Shown piece after piece: positions 48,129-61,069 of a stretch of 64,000 bases of DNA. Every line of letters starts with the position of its first letter. The stretch's first letter is position 1. The notes beneath the pieces are model-generated. The model saw nothing but the letters and a program-made list of their open reading frames with translations. It was not told where the DNA came from and did not search any database. Position numbers and translations under genes: made by a program. Origin of the DNA: Saccopteryx bilineata (Eukaryota > Chordata > Mammalia > Chiroptera > Emballonuridae); the NCBI RefSeq assembly GCF_036850765.1, contig NC_089498.1, positions 54,859,795-54,923,794 on the forward strand. The letters are read 5' to 3'.

Positions 48129-48865
48129 CAGGGGATCCTCAGGTTATGACAGTCTCAATATATGACATTCAAATTTACGATGCTCACTCCTATAAAAACT
48201 TTAAAAAAATGAGATGTGTTTCAGCTTACTCATTTTTTCTGTTACTACAGTATAGTGTACAGTACAGTATATTTATGTCCTTTTCCTTTTTCTGTGACTT
48301 AATTGTATTTTTATGTTCTAGATTATGATTTTACAACTGTGATAGGATAGGTAAGTGACTTAGGCTACGGAGTGTTTCAAGATACACAATAATCAGGTTA
48401 CATTACTGTCATAGAAATGGAACTGTGCCCTGGCCACTTGGCTCAGTGGTAGAGCACCAGTCCAGCATGTGGAAGTCCTGGCTTTGATTCCTGGCCAGGG
48501 CACAAAGGAGAAGTGCCCATCTGCTTCCCCTTCCACCTCTTTCTATCTCTCCTTTCTCTCTATCTGTCTCTTCTCCTCCCACAGCCAGGGCTCCATAGCA
48601 GCAAAGTTTGCCTGAGCGCTGAGGATGGCTCCATGGCCTCTGCTTCAGGCTCTACGGCCTCAGTTGTAACCAGAGAATGGCTCCGGTTATAACAGAGCAA
48701 TGGCCCAGATGGGCAGAGCATCACCCCTTAGTGGGCTTGCCGGGTGGATCCTGGTCTGGCCCATACTGGAGTCTGTTTCTCTGTCTCCCTGATTCTCATT
48801 TCAGAAAAATATACAGAAAAAAAAAGAGATGGAACTGTGTTGTAACTTGAGAAAATTTTCAGAAA
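48129..48865 (+). mobile_element. Tigger-like (Tc1/mariner) MITE, copy 1, split by a SINE
   Basis: Starts TA|CAGGGGATCCTCAGGTTATG. It shares its whole body with 52923-53248 (GTTACTACAGTATAGTGTAC, TTTTTATGTTCTAGATTATG and so on). A type B SINE at 48428-48828 splits it. The right end is decayed and its TA is not clear. Confidence 0.8.
48428..48828 (+). mobile_element. tRNA-derived SINE, type B, inside the Tigger-like MITE
   Basis: CCCTGGCCACTTGGCTCAG head; perfect duplication ATGGAACTGTG (48417-48427, 48829-48839). Confidence 0.95.
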
Positions 48866-49095
48866 AACTCAATGAAACAAGATCTTTTTAGCAAATGGTG
48901 CTGAAAAAACTGGGTATCCTTCTGGAAAACAAAACTTAACCCCAATCACTACCACATAACAAACACAAAAATTAATATAAAAAAAGGTCAGGACTTAAGA
49001 ATGAAAGCCAAAACTATAAGTATTAAGAGAAAAGCAATTTTTTAGAATTATACCTTTCAATGTAGTAAATTTATCCTCAAACAGCCATAAAAAGT
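48845..49095 (+). mobile_element. L1 ORF2 fragment
   Basis: Contains AGATCTTTTTAGCAAATGGTGCTG, then the downstream ORF2-like sequence; probably the continuation of the 46936-47890 fragment, separated by a MER5-like element and a MITE. Confidence 0.55.
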
Positions 49096-49136
49096 AATGA
49101 TCACATAGGAGGTGGGAAACAGGTGAAGGTATAGTT

Positions 49137-49455
49137 TATTTGTTTATTTTTTGATTTAGGTGAGAAGAGAAGAGATAGGTAGAATCTTGCATGTGATTTG
49201 ACCTGGATCCACCTGGCAACCCCATCTGGGGTCAATGTTCCAATACTGAGCTATTTTTAGCATCTGAGGCAAATGCCCTCCAAAGGAGCTATCTTCAGTG
49301 CCTGGGGGCCATACTGAAATCAGTCAAACCCCTGGCTGCTGGAGGAGAAGAAGGAGAGAAGGAGGGGGATAAGAAACAGATGGTCACTACTCCAGTGTCC
49401 TGACTTGGAATCAAACCCCAGACATCCATATGCCATGGAGACACAGGCCAGGTTC
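49137..49455 (-). mobile_element. tRNA-derived SINE, type B, partly deleted head
   Basis: Tail at left, head remnant GGCCAGG at right; perfect duplication CAGGTGAAGGTATA. Confidence 0.9.
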
Positions 49456-49824
49456 AGGTGAAGGTATAATTTTATAATGGTTGCAAAGTGCTGATCACTG
49501 CTGAAGCCAGGTAATGTGCAGTAGGGGTTCGATATGACATTCAATTTACATTGTATATATTTACTTTTTTAAGACTCTTTAAGTGGAAAGTATTTGTTGC
49601 ATAGTTTTGTTAGAATATTGGATGCTTTTAGCTTTTTAGTATTTAAAGGAGACTTAGGTGATTAAGCTTTAAATTATTTTCCAACCTCTTTTGTGAAAGA
49701 AGAGAGAAACAAAGGAGCAAAAATAAATAAATAAACAAATGAATAAAATTAAAAAATAGAAAGATTCCTTTCTAGAAATAACACTAAATGCTTTCTTTCA
49801 CTATGTTTAAAAAGAACCCATATG

Positions 49825-49922
49825 CAGTTTCAGATGGTGTTGTACATTTATTGAGTTGTACATTTGAAACTTGTGTGGTTTTTCAAACCAGTGTCACCCA
49901 AACAAATTAAATTGAAAAACCT
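49825..49922 (+). mobile_element. L1 3' terminal fragment
   Basis: TGTACATTTGAAACTTGTGT... CAGTGTCACCCAAACAAATT is the typical extreme 3' end of older mammalian L1, followed by A-rich sequence. Confidence 0.6.
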
Positions 49923-50899
49923 TATCTATGCTTGTTTTCTCAACATATGAAGATGCATTGTACAAAGGTTTTTATTATGTTTGTAAGATGAAGATTTTTT
50001 TTACAATATACAATTTCCTCTCTTACAAGTATTAACATAGAGATGAATATCACATAATGTCAAAATATATAGTATTAAATGTATAATCTCATTATAAATA
50101 AGAATAATTATCTATATGCACTGGTATCATTTGTTACAAAAACAAATATTGTAAATTCAATGTTAATAATTTGTGTTTTACAGTCCAAAGTAATTTTGAA
50201 CAGGAAATCTGGTATTTCCATGAGATTTAAAATACTGTTGAGTGTTCTTTAGACTATTTTTATCACCACATATAAGATAGATGACAACATGTAGCCTATG
50301 ACAGATATGGCTGCTGCTGTGGATAAGTTCATACAATATTTATTCCAACCACCTCCTTTGTACATGTTCCTGATATGTAAAAGCTGGGAAACTAAACATT
50401 ATACTTAAGGATTCAATTGCAGCCAAATTTCCATGTATGATTTAGGTTACTCTGACAAGGGGCTTTTTGCATGAGACCTTTTCAGAATGAATTATATGTA
50501 GGAAGGCAGATGTTACACATCCATTTTTGCAGTTTTGGATTATAGCAGAAATGAGTGGTTCTGGAGTTGGCAAACTGTGACAGCAGCTATCTGAGTTCAT
50601 CCTTCTGGATTATTGCAAAGTTAGAATTTCCTGCGGCAGGCCAGTTATGTTGTAGATTTGCAACCTGTTTCTGAAAGGTCAAAACCGTCAAACTCTTCAG
50701 CCCTTTCAACAATGTGAACTATTTATAAAACTTAATGACCCCTTCTGCTTATAAAAGCTAGAGTGGATTCTTGTTTTTATAATTATGATCACTGACCGAT
50801 ATTACAGACTTCATTTAAAATCATTCTATTGAGGATGAGTAACTAAAGATAAAGCACTCTTTCCCCAGGAACATATGACATAAAACAGAGTAAGCAATC

Positions 50900-51097
50900 T
50901 TTTTTATTATTATTTTTTATTTTTATTCATTTTAGAGAGGAGAGAGAAAGAGACAGAGAGAGGAGAGAGAGACAGGGGGGAGGAGCTGGAAGCATCAACT
51001 CCCATATGTGCCTTGACCAGGCAAGCCCAGGGTTTCGAACTGGCAACCTCAGCATTTCCAGGTCGACACTTTATCCACTGCGCCACCACAGGTCAGG
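50900..51097 (-). mobile_element. tRNA-derived SINE, type A
   Basis: Head at right, tail at left; duplications GAGTAAGCAATCTT and GAATAAGCAATCTT. Confidence 0.93.
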
Positions 51098-52922
51098 CCA
51101 GAATAAGCAATCTTGGCAAAGAATTTTATTTCAGGAGTAACTGGCTGCTGCTATATACATTACCAACCTAATACCCAAAACGCTGTGATGGTATTTACTA
51201 CTATGATTACTTATAATATGTTCATTCATTAACTCTGCAGCTTCTGAGAATCTGGGAAGACAGAGGTTTGAAGAGTTTTCTGCCTGCATATCTAGTTCTG
51301 GCTTATATCATATATACACAAACCTAAAGGGGAAAATCAAGCTCACCTTTCTTTTTTGATGGCTTAAAAGCACATCACAGCCTCTGTATTTTCTCTAACA
51401 AAACAGGTCAGAATGCAGAATGGTTTTGGCTTTGTATTTGGCCATGCCTTTTTATTTATTTCTTTTAGACTCTGCTTGACTGTGAAGCTCTGAGAGCTAG
51501 AGTTCAAAGGCAATCATATGTTCAAAGAAAATACTGGGAATATTCTAACAGAAAATGATGGGTTAAATAACTCCTATAGATATTACAAAAGCTTTTAAAA
51601 TGCTAGTACTTGTGTAAATAATTGCACAGAAATGTCTTTTTTTGAAAAAAATTACTGAGAGTCCCATTTTTATCTATTTCCAAATAGTCTCATTCCCTTT
51701 TTGATGAAACTCTCATTATGCAACATTTCTAAGGAAAATGGAAACAGGAGGCCTCCTGAAGATACTGTAGCATGATGACCTTTACTTTCAAACCCTGAAG
51801 TTAGGCTCTTGCAAGTTAGGCTAAAATGTAAATTTTAGTAAATATTCTATCAGAAATTCAGAGACAACAGTCACTTTCGAAAATGGCACACTGTGAACAA
51901 AAGAGAGAAAATAATGATCTGGCTGAGCCTGCATTGTTGAAACGGGGCTCTGATTTGCTGCTCAACAGTTTCCTCCACAGGCTTCAATTATAGGAATAGC
52001 TGGAGTAATACTGCTCTGCAGTATAACTAGAAAACTTGCAAGAAATGATATAGAGAGTCTAAGTGTGTATGTGTACACATACTATGAAAAACTTTGAAAG
52101 TTATTCAAAGGAAAGTTATTGGACTTATCATGAAGTTCATGATCTAGGTTGACCTATGCTGTTTATACAAATAGTGGGACAGTAATAAGAAAACAACCAT
52201 AAAAACGTTTGCATTTCAGTTATATAGACCCCACTACACTTCTAAATTGATGTACTACAGTCTTTTTTCTTTTTTGGACAGATTTTAAATATCAGTTTTC
52301 AATATATATATATTCTAAAATCAAGAATTATATATAAATGACAATGTAGTCTCCTTGATTTTTTTAAAAATAAAAAAAAAAACCAGTATAAGTACAAGTC
52401 ATAGTTTAGAAAATATTGTTTAAGACATTAAGATTTATATATAATCAGACTGCTGTTTTAGAAACAGACCCTACTATTCACTAGCAAAGTGATTCTGAGA
52501 AGGAGACTTAACCTCTTTACCCAGGGTATCCATATTTATACATCAAAAATAAGAAAATCATACATAGAAGTACTTATCTTGACACTATATCTGAAACTGA
52601 ATACGTGTTGGCTCTTACTATCATAATAGTCAGTATATTTCTGGGTAACTACAAATACTTTTCATGTAAGAACTTGATAGTAAGGTTTTTTTATTACAGA
52701 AACATTGTTTTTCTCATTCCTCGATCCCCAATATCCAAGGAAATGCCTTTCACACAGAAGTCACAAAAAAGCTTAGCTGAATTGATATGACTCATCAGAG
52801 AGAACAATATCGAGTCCACCATGGCCATATCCTCAGCTTACGTTCATTTCTTGGACTGGTTCATTTATCTTCTCTTTTACTGCCCATTCCTTTTACTCTA
52901 GCTAAGAGCAGTATAAGCAGTA

Positions 52923-53248
52923 CAAGGAAGGGGGTCTTCGGGTTAAAACAGTCTTGACATATGACGTTTCGAGTTTACGACACTCATTCCCATAAAAACT
53001 TAAAAATATTGAAACGTGTTTTGGCTTACTCATTTTTTCTGTTACTACGATACAGTGTACAGCATAGTATTTTTATGTCCCTTTTCTTTTTCTGTGGCTT
53101 AGTTGTGTTTTTATGTTCTAGATTATGATTTTACAACTGTGTTAGGATAGATAAGGGACTTAGGCTAGGGTGTGTTTCTACTTACACCAAAATTCAGCTT
53201 ATGTCACTGTCTTAGGAACAGAACTGTGTCATAACCCAAGGACGCCTG
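52923..53248 (+). mobile_element. Tigger-like (Tc1/mariner) MITE, copy 2
   Basis: TA at 52921-52922 and 53249-53250 flank a 326-bp element whose ends are CAAGGAAGGGGGTCTTCGGG and GTCATAACCCAAGGACGCCTG, inverted. Same family as 48129. No ORF. Confidence 0.85.
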
Positions 53249-53439
53249 TATATTGCTTTGACCATTCAGCTCTTTAAGGCTAAAGTTTTTGTTTATTAAT
53301 TTCTAACAGTGAACTGGGGTAGGAAGGAAATGAATAATAAAGAAAGCTAGAAGGTAAAAAACAGAAGAGTGTGTCTCGGGATATATCAAAATAGAAGGTC
53401 CTGATGTAGGTCACACTGTACTTCAAAACTAAATTTCTT

Positions 53440-53814
53440 TTTTTTTTTGTATTTTTCTGAAGTTGGAAATGGGGAGGCAGTCAGACAGACTCCTGCATGT
53501 GCCTGACCAGGATCCACCAGCATGCCCACCAGGGGGCGATGCTTTGATGCTTTGCCCATCTGGAGTGTCGCTCTGCCGCAATCAGAGCCATTCTAGCGCC
53601 TGAGGCAGAGGCCACAGAGCCATCCTCAGTGCCCGGGCCAACTTTGCTCCAATGGAGCCTTGGCTGCAGAAGGGAAAGAGAGAGACAGAGAGGAAGAAGA
53701 GGGGGAGGGGTGGAGAAGCAGATGGGCGCTTCTCCTGTGTGCCATGGCCAGGAATCGAACCCGGGACTCCTGCACACCAGGCCAATGCTCTACCACTGAG
53801 CTAACCGGCCAGGG
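53440..53814 (-). mobile_element. tRNA-derived SINE, type B
   Basis: Head GGCCCTGGCCGGTTAGCTCAG (minus strand) at right; perfect duplication TCAAAACTAAATTT. Confidence 0.94.
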
Positions 53815-54903
53815 CCTCAAAACTAAATTTTTGATGAAGTTAACATTCCAAGTAATACCCTACTTTAATTTTTCCTTATTTTAACAATTTGTCATGTTAT
53901 GAAGAAAAAGAAATAAAATTCTACTTAACTTTAATTCCAAAATTGATTTCAAATGAAGTTTCATTTAAATGAAAAACAAAATAAAAACATATGAAGAAAA
54001 TGAGTTTGATAAAATATTGCATTGTTAGAATGAGAAAATAGCGTTATATTCATAAATATTTGGAAATAATTCACAAATATTAACAAACCCTTGAATAAAT
54101 TTTTATAAAATCCTAATAATTGGTACTAATTCTTTTTTAATATTAAGCACAAAAATATTGGATTTAATTACAAAATAAGTACTTAAATATTTACATGCTA
54201 TTACTATTTTACAGTGCAGTATTTTACCATATTTTCTGAAAAAATAGTGTGCAGGTACACATGTACACACACTACATTTTTGAGAAAACTCTTTTAATGC
54301 AGATTAAAAAATCAAGATAGTAGTTTGAAGGGTAAAAAGAGAAACTATTAATCAGGGAGTATATAATGTATAGCTGGTATAGTAATATGTATTTGTTATA
54401 TTTGATGGTATATATTTTTATTGCTTTTATTTTATAAATTTAACATATATGTACATTATATATGTATCATAACTTTAAAATAAAAGGTAAAGATGAAAAA
54501 TGTAGGCTAAATAACAGCTATACATGACATCAATTTATATATAAATATATTTGCATATAACAAAGATTGGCTACTTTTTAAATGTTTCCAATTATTTCTA
54601 AAATGAATAGAACCTACTTTGGGGTTACACTTTTCATTCAACCATTTGTTCATTCTAATTTACTTCTATTTTGAAGTTTTAACAGAAATAATATTGCATT
54701 TCACAATACAGAAAACAAGATTAGAACATTTAAAATAACATTTATGGAAAATGAGCATAATTTGGGGCAACCATTCATTTCATTATTAGTTGTTACTTTG
54801 AATCCATTTGCCTTTTTGATTATCTTACTCAAAGAAGATAATCTCAACTTGTTTAATAATTATCTTCTCAACTTGTTTAATAATTTTGCCTTAAAAATGT
54901 ATC

Positions 54904-55214
54904 TTTTTTGTGACAGAGAGTCAGAGAAAGGGACAGACAGGGACAGACAGACAGAAAGGGAGGGAAATAAGAAGCATCAATTCTTTGTTGCAGCACCTTA
55001 GTTGTTCATTGATTGCTTTCTCTTATGTACCTTGACCAGGGGGCTACGACAGACTGAGTGAACCCTTGCTTGAGCCAGCAACCTTGGGCTCAAGCTGGTG
55101 AGCTTTGTTCAAACCATATGAGCCCGCCCTTAAGCTGGCGACCTCGGGGTCTCAAACCTAGGTCCTCGGCATCCCAGTCCGACGCTCTATCCACTGTGCC
55201 ACCACCTGGTCAGG
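54904..55214 (-). mobile_element. tRNA-derived SINE, type C
   Basis: Head at right; duplication AAAAATGTATCTT on both sides (perfect). Confidence 0.93.
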
Positions 55215-55267
55215 CTAAAAATGTATCTTAAGAATATATATTAAATAAAATAGTTTTACCTTAAAGA

Positions 55268-55340
<73 letters not shown>

Positions 55341-55362
55341 TCTATATATATACACACACACT
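55268..55362. repeat. (TA)n(CA)n microsatellite
   Basis: About 22 TA units followed by CA units and a shorter TA/CA repeat. Confidence 0.93.
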
Positions 55363-55440
55363 AACTATACATATTAAATAAGTATAGAAGACATTAAAAT
55401 TAATAAAAAAATATTCTCAGTGTGAAAAAAAATAAGTATA

Positions 55441-55570
55441 GAAGGTAGGGCAAAAGTAGGTTTAGAGTTGTTTGTATGAAAAATAATTCAATAATAAATA
55501 AATAATAATACAAGAATAAACTTTGTGTTTCATGTATTCACAACTGTAAACCTACTTTTGCCCCACCCTG
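55441..55570 (+). mobile_element. Mariner MITE, copy 1
   Basis: 130 bp with inverted ends GGTAGGGCAAAAGTAGG and CCTACTTTTGCCCCACC; flanked by TA at 55439-55440 and 55571-55572. The interior holds AAACTTTGTGTTTCATGTAT. It lies next to a TA/CA microsatellite. Confidence 0.88.
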
Positions 55571-56210
55571 TATATATACATATATTAATACTTTTATGTT
55601 TGGCCATCTTTAAAAAGACTATTGTTCAAAAGAATAATATTTGGTTGAGAAGACATTTTGACAAATGTTCAAAAATTATAAATAAGAAAGATAAATTTGT
55701 TTCAAAATGAATTTTAAATTTTAAATCTTATAGTTAAAAATGTTGAAAATTACCATAAAAATTAAAAGGACTATATATGACTGGGGAAACATTTGTAACA
55801 TTTATGTTAAAGGTGGATGTCCCTAGGGAATTTTTACAAATTAAAAGTTAAAATAGATTAAAATCATTAAAAAGGTGAGGGATGGCAATGCTGTGTGAAA
55901 CAATTTGCAAACACAAAAAACTATACTAATACTGCTTCACCTGTGAATACATAAATAAAAGATATAAAGAATAGTAGTTGTTTCATGCATCAAACTAGAA
56001 AATAATTAATAAAATTGATATCCAATATACCAAGTGGATATGAGAGATAGACTCATACATTTCTGGAAATATGATATCATTTGTTAGAGACAAAGAAATA
56101 TATACTTCTTTGTAAAAATTCATATTCTTAACAAGAAAAATTTGCATTATACACATGTAAAATACACATACCCATAATTATACATATGCATACATGTGCA
56201 TGCTCATATA

Positions 56211-56688
56211 CAAGAGTGGGAAAAATAGGTGTCCAGTTGTGAATACATGAAACACAAAGTTTATTCTTTTTTTGTGTTTTAGGTGAAAGGAGGGGAGGTA
56301 GTGAAACAGACTCCCTCATGTGCCCTGATCAAAATTCACCCGGCAACCCGACTGGGGAAAATGTTTGAATACTGAGCTATTTTTAGTGTCTGCAGCTGAT
56401 GTGCTCAAACAGAGCTATCACCAGTGCCCAGGGTCAAACTCCAACCAATTAAGCCACTGGCTGTGGGAAGAGAAGAGAAGGAGAATGGGGAGGGTGAGGG
56501 GGGATAAGCAGATGGTTGCTGCTCCTGTGTACCCTGACTGGGAACCAAACCCAGGACATCCATATGCCAGGCTGACACTTTATGCACTGAGCTACTGGCC
56601 AGGGCCAGTTTATTTTTGTATTATTATTAATTAATCATTATATTATTTATTTGTATTACAACTGTAATCCTATTTTTCCCCACCCCTG
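56211..56688 (-). mobile_element. Mariner MITE, copy 2, split by a SINE
   Basis: Ends CAAGAGTGGGAAAAATAGG and CCTATTTTTCCCCACCCCTG; TA at 56209-56210 and 56689-56690. Interior ACATGAAACACAAAGTTTATT is the reverse complement of the interior of 55441-55570, so this copy is in the opposite orientation. A type B SINE (about 56268-56607) interrupts it. Confidence 0.85.
56268..56607 (-). mobile_element. tRNA-derived SINE, type B, inside the mariner MITE
   Basis: Head CTGGCCCTGGCCAGTAGCTC (minus strand) at right; duplication AGTTTATT on both sides. Confidence 0.92.
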
Positions 56689-57682
56689 TACAGGAGTGTA
56701 TATACAGTATATAAAAATATGAACACAAACAATACACATATATTAACAATCTAACTCCAATTCTTTCCTAAGTCATATTTTGTTCATCATACAAATTTCT
56801 TCCAAATACCTCATAACTTTTCTCTAATATACAGTCAGCAATTGTATTTATAGCTGCTACACCATTAATTTTTTCATGAATGTTTGCTTTTGCTTTTGGA
56901 CCTTTATATGATACAAATAAGATTGATGCTGAACTATCTTTTCTTTTAAATTTATTTAGATAATTGAATTTAATAGGGTGACATTGATCTATAAGATCAA
57001 TATTTCAGAAATATACTTCTATAGCATTTGAACTGTTGTGTTTGTGCCCATCACCCAAAGTCAAATCATTTTCCATCACAATATATTTGTTCTTCTTTAC
57101 TACATTCTACTCACATCTCTCCCCAACAATCCACTCCACCTGGTAACCACTTCACTTTTATCTCTGTCCATGAGCCTCATTTTTGTACCTCACCTATGTG
57201 TGAGGTCATATAGTTTTTATCTTGTACTGATTTACTTATTTTACTCAATACAATGTTCTTAAAGTCTATTCATGTCATAAATGGCAATATGTCATCATTT
57301 CTTATGGATGAGTACTATTCCACTGTATATATGTACCACATCTGCCTTACCCAATCCACTATCAAAGTATACTTTGATTGTTTCCATGTCTTGGCCACTG
57401 TAAATAATGCTGTGATGAACATGGGGGTGGATGCATCTTTACATTCCAATGTTTTCAAGTTTTTTGGGTAGATACCCAGAAGAGGGATTGCTGGGTCAAA
57501 TGGTAGTTCTAGTCTTAGTTTTCTGAGGAACCATCCTACTTTCTTCCATAATGGTTGTACTAATTTGCATTTCCACCAGCAGTGAATCGGGGTTCCTTTT
57601 CTCCACAGCCTCTCCAATGCTTGTTATTAACTGTCTTCTGAATAATAGCCAATCTAACAGATGTGAGGTGATATCTCACTGT

Positions 57683-58082
57683 AGTTTTTTTGTTTGTTTG
57701 TTTATTTTTTGACAGTAGCACAGAGAGACAGTGAGAGGAACAGATAGGGACAGACAGACAGGAAAAGAGAGAGAAGAGAAGCATCAATTCTTCATTGCAG
57801 CACCTTAGTTTTCCATTGATTGCTTTGACTGGAGGGCTACAGCCAAGCCAGTGACCCCTTGCTCAAGCCAGCGATCTTGGGCTTCAAGCCAGTGACCTTT
57901 GGGCTCAAGCCTGCGACCATGGAGTCATGTCTCTGATCCCACACCCAATTCAGTGACTCTGCGTTCAACTTGGTGAGCCCTTGCTTAATCCAGATGAGCC
58001 CATGCTCAAGCTGGCAATCATGGCATTTTGAACCTGGGTACTCTGCATGACACTCTATTCACTGTGCCACCACCCGGCCAGC
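57683..58082 (-). mobile_element. tRNA-derived SINE, type C, inside L1
   Basis: Tail TTTTTTGTTTGTTTGTTTAT at left, head at right (CTGGCCGGGTGGTGGCACAG on the minus strand). The host L1 resumes with TATTGTAGTTTTGATTTG. Confidence 0.9.
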
Positions 58083-58099
58083 TTATTGTAGTTTTGATT

Positions 58100-58266
58100 T
58101 GTATTTTGGCCATTGGTATAGCTCCTTCCTTCCTTCCTTCCTTCCTTCCTTCCTTCCTTCCTTCCTTCCTTCCTTCCTTCCTTCCTTCCTTTCTTTTTCT
58201 TTCTTTTCCTTCCTTCCTTCCTTCCTTCCTTCCTTCCTTCCTTCCTTCCTTCCTTCCTTCCTTCCT

Positions 58267-58302
<36 letters not shown>

Positions 58303-58626
58303 TCCTTTTGTAACAGAGGCAGAGATAGACAGAGAGGGACAGATAGGAACAGACAGGAAGGGAGAGAGAGGAGAAGCATCAATTCTTAGTTTTGGTATGG
58401 TAGTTTCTCATTGATTGCTTTCCCATATGGCCTTGGCTGGGGTTAGGGGACAGCTACAGCAGACCAAATGACCCTTTGCTCAAGCCAGCGACCTTGAGCT
58501 CAAGATGGTGAGCCTTGATCAAATCAGATGAGCCCGCGCTCAAGCTGGCAACATTGGGGTTTCGAACCTGGGTCCTCCGTGTCCCAGTCCAATGCTCTAT
58601 TCACTGTGCCACTGCCTGGTCAGGCT
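58100..58626 (-). mobile_element. tRNA-derived SINE, type C, with expanded pyrimidine tail, inside L1
   Basis: Head at right; on the tail side (CCTT)n, then (CTTT)n, fills 58119-58310. Duplication GTATAGCT(T/C)C on both sides shows that the microsatellite lies within the SINE. Confidence 0.88.
58119..58310. repeat. (CCTT)n/(CTTT)n microsatellite
   Basis: Two CCTT blocks (58119-58190 and 58207-58268) separated by a TTTC-rich bridge, then (CTTT)n to 58310. The long serine/phenylalanine-repeat frames here are artefacts. Confidence 0.95.
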
Positions 58627-59369
58627 GTATAGCTTCTTGAGAGAAGTGTCTGTTCAGGTCCCCAGTCCTTTCGCCAATTCAACTGAATTGTTAGCTTGTT
58701 TACTGTTGAGCTTAGTGAGTTCTTGATATATTTTGGATATTAACCACTTATCAGAGCTGTTTTTTGCAAATATCATCTCCCATTTAGTTGGCTACCTTTT
58801 TGTGTTGTTGTCAGTTTCTTTAGCTGTGTAGAAGCTTTTTAGTTTGATAAGTTTAATTGTTGCCTTTATTTCCCTTGCCTTTGGGGTCAAATTCATAAAT
58901 TGTTCTCTACTGCCAAGGTCCAAGAGTTTAAGACCTATGTTTTCTTCTATATGATTTATTTTTGTATATCTTATATTTAGATCTTTGATCCATTTTTGAA
59001 TTAACTTTTGTGCAGAGGGACAAACTGTAGTCAAGTTTCATTCTTTTGCATATGGCTTTCCAATTTTCTTAGCACCATTTATTAAATAGACTTTCTTTTC
59101 TTTACTGTATGTTTTTGGCTCCTTTGTTGATAGTTATTTTTCCACATATACGTGATTCCATTTCTGGGCTCTCGATTCTGTTCCAATGGTTTGTATGTTT
59201 GTTTTTCTGTCAGTACTATTATGCTTTTTAAATTATCGTGACTGTGTAGTATAATTTGAAGTCAGATAGTGTGATAACTCTGGCTTCATTCTTTTTCCTT
59301 TTGGCTATTTGAGGTTTTTTATGGTTCCATAGAAACCTGGTGATTTTTTAAAAAATAATGACATTGGGG

Positions 59370-59727
59370 CCCTGGCCAGTTAGCTCAGTGAAGAGCATCA
59401 GCCTGGCATTATGATGTTCCAGGTTTGATTCCTCGTCAGGGCACACAGGAGAGGAGATCATCTGCTTCTCCACCCCTCCTCCATTCTTTCTCTCTATTCC
59501 CCTCCTGCAGTCATGGCTTAATTAGTTTGAGTGCATCCACCCTAGGCACTGGGAATGGTTTCATGGAGTCTCTGCTCCAGGTGCTAACATACATAAGTTG
59601 TGAGCATGGACCAAGATCGGCAGAGCATCGACAGTAGACTGGGGTTGCCAGGTGGATCTGGTCAGAGGACTTGTGAGATTCTGTCTATTCCTGCTCCTCT
59701 CACTTGGAAAAGAAGAAAGAAATTACT
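59370..59727 (+). mobile_element. tRNA-derived SINE, type B, inside L1
   Basis: GGCCCTGGCCAGTTAGCTCAG head, type B body, tail AAAAGAAGAAAGAAA. It splits the 56945-60290 L1. Confidence 0.9.
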
Positions 59728-61069
59728 TTAGTATTTATAATGACGATTGCATTAAATTTGTATATTGCTTTGAGTAATATGGCTATTTTCACTACGTTGA
59801 TTCTTCCAATCCATGAACATGGAATGTTTTTTATTTCATTATGTCTTTTTCCATTTCTCCTAATAATACTTTGTAGTTCTTAGTATATAGGTCCTTCACA
59901 TCTTTTGTTAAGTTTATTCCTAGGATTTTTATTATTGTTGTTGCAATTGTAAAATAAATATTTTTTGTAGTTCATTCTTAAAATTCATTGTTGGTGTATA
60001 AAATAACTGTAAACTTTTGTATATAGATTTCGTACTCTACAATTTTACTGTTTTATTTTATTTGCTTATTGTTTTTTGGTGGATTCTATAAGGTTTTCTA
60101 TATACAGGATCATTTCACCTGCAAAAAGTGATACCCTTACTTCTTCTTTCCCTATATGCATGCTTTTTATTTTTTTCTCATGCCTGCTTGTTCTAAAACT
60201 TTCAGAACTTTGTCATAAAAGAGTGGAGAGAGTGAACAGCTTTGTTTTGTTCCTGATTTTAGAGGAAAAGCCCTCAGTTTTTCACCACTTCTTATAAACT
60301 GTCCTTACAGCTATACTTAGTCAACTCAATCTGGTGGGTTAAAGAATTTAAGTGGCAATTTCTTTTCTATATCATGAAAGCATTTCCCCAAAAGTTGCTG
60401 AACTCTTGACTCAATGTACTCTTTTTAGTAAAGGTTTCTGTCCTCTAATAAAATATATGTATCTTCTGATGAATATTATCAACACTGTACAGTTATTTCT
60501 TCCTAACCATCGATTTCTGTTAAGCAGAATTTTACTGAAAACCACTTTACCTTCCTGGGGATAATCAGTAAAGTGGCAATTGGGAGGATGAATATAAAAA
60601 CAAATTGTAAAACAGATAGCAGAACAAAAGTTCATATTTTTATTACTAAGCCTTGGAAGAAAGTAAGGAATTTGAGATAGAGCAAATGTTGAAAAGTCCC
60701 CCTGTGGTTCTTAGGAAAAAGAGAGCAGAGGTATGCTTTAGATGTATGAAGAGTCTGACTGTGCAGCTATTTCTGTAGAATATTAAGGGAACAAGAGGTG
60801 TAAGTCAACCTCTTTGAGTTACAAAACATAGCAGGTTGAATAGAATCTGACCAGAAGAAATAAACTAAGGAAGCATATTGCCTATATGGAAATCTTGACA
60901 AATCTTAAGCAAATAACAGGTGGTGGGTACAGAGAAAATAATTGGAGAAAGGTATGTAATTAAGACATGTAACATTACTTTCCTATTTTATTTACTTAAT
61001 GCATTGCCCATTATGCTTTATTTCAGAAAATACCAGGCATAAGAAAACGAGGTTTTGGAGGTCTCTCTG

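Larger units (their letters stand above)
56945..60290 (-). mobile_element. LINE-1, 5'-truncated in reverse transcriptase, hit by three SINEs
   Basis: Minus-strand L1 with 3'UTR at 56945-57300, ORF2 C-terminus at 57315-57617 (cysteine knuckle region), middle ORF2 at 58792-59034, and reverse transcriptase pieces to about 60290, where similarity to L1-A (around its position 130) stops. SINEs at about 57683-58082, 58100-58626 and 59370-59727 split it into four pieces that stay collinear. Many stops: an old, dead copy. Confidence 0.85.

Noticed and set aside
52605..52790. Short open frame of 61 codons in intronic sequence
   Set aside because: No homology I recognise, no splice or start context, AT-rich background; length expected by chance.
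58028..58414. Open frames of Ser/Phe/Leu/Pro or Lys/Arg/Glu/Gly repeats
   Set aside because: Translations of the (CCTT)n/(CTTT)n microsatellite.
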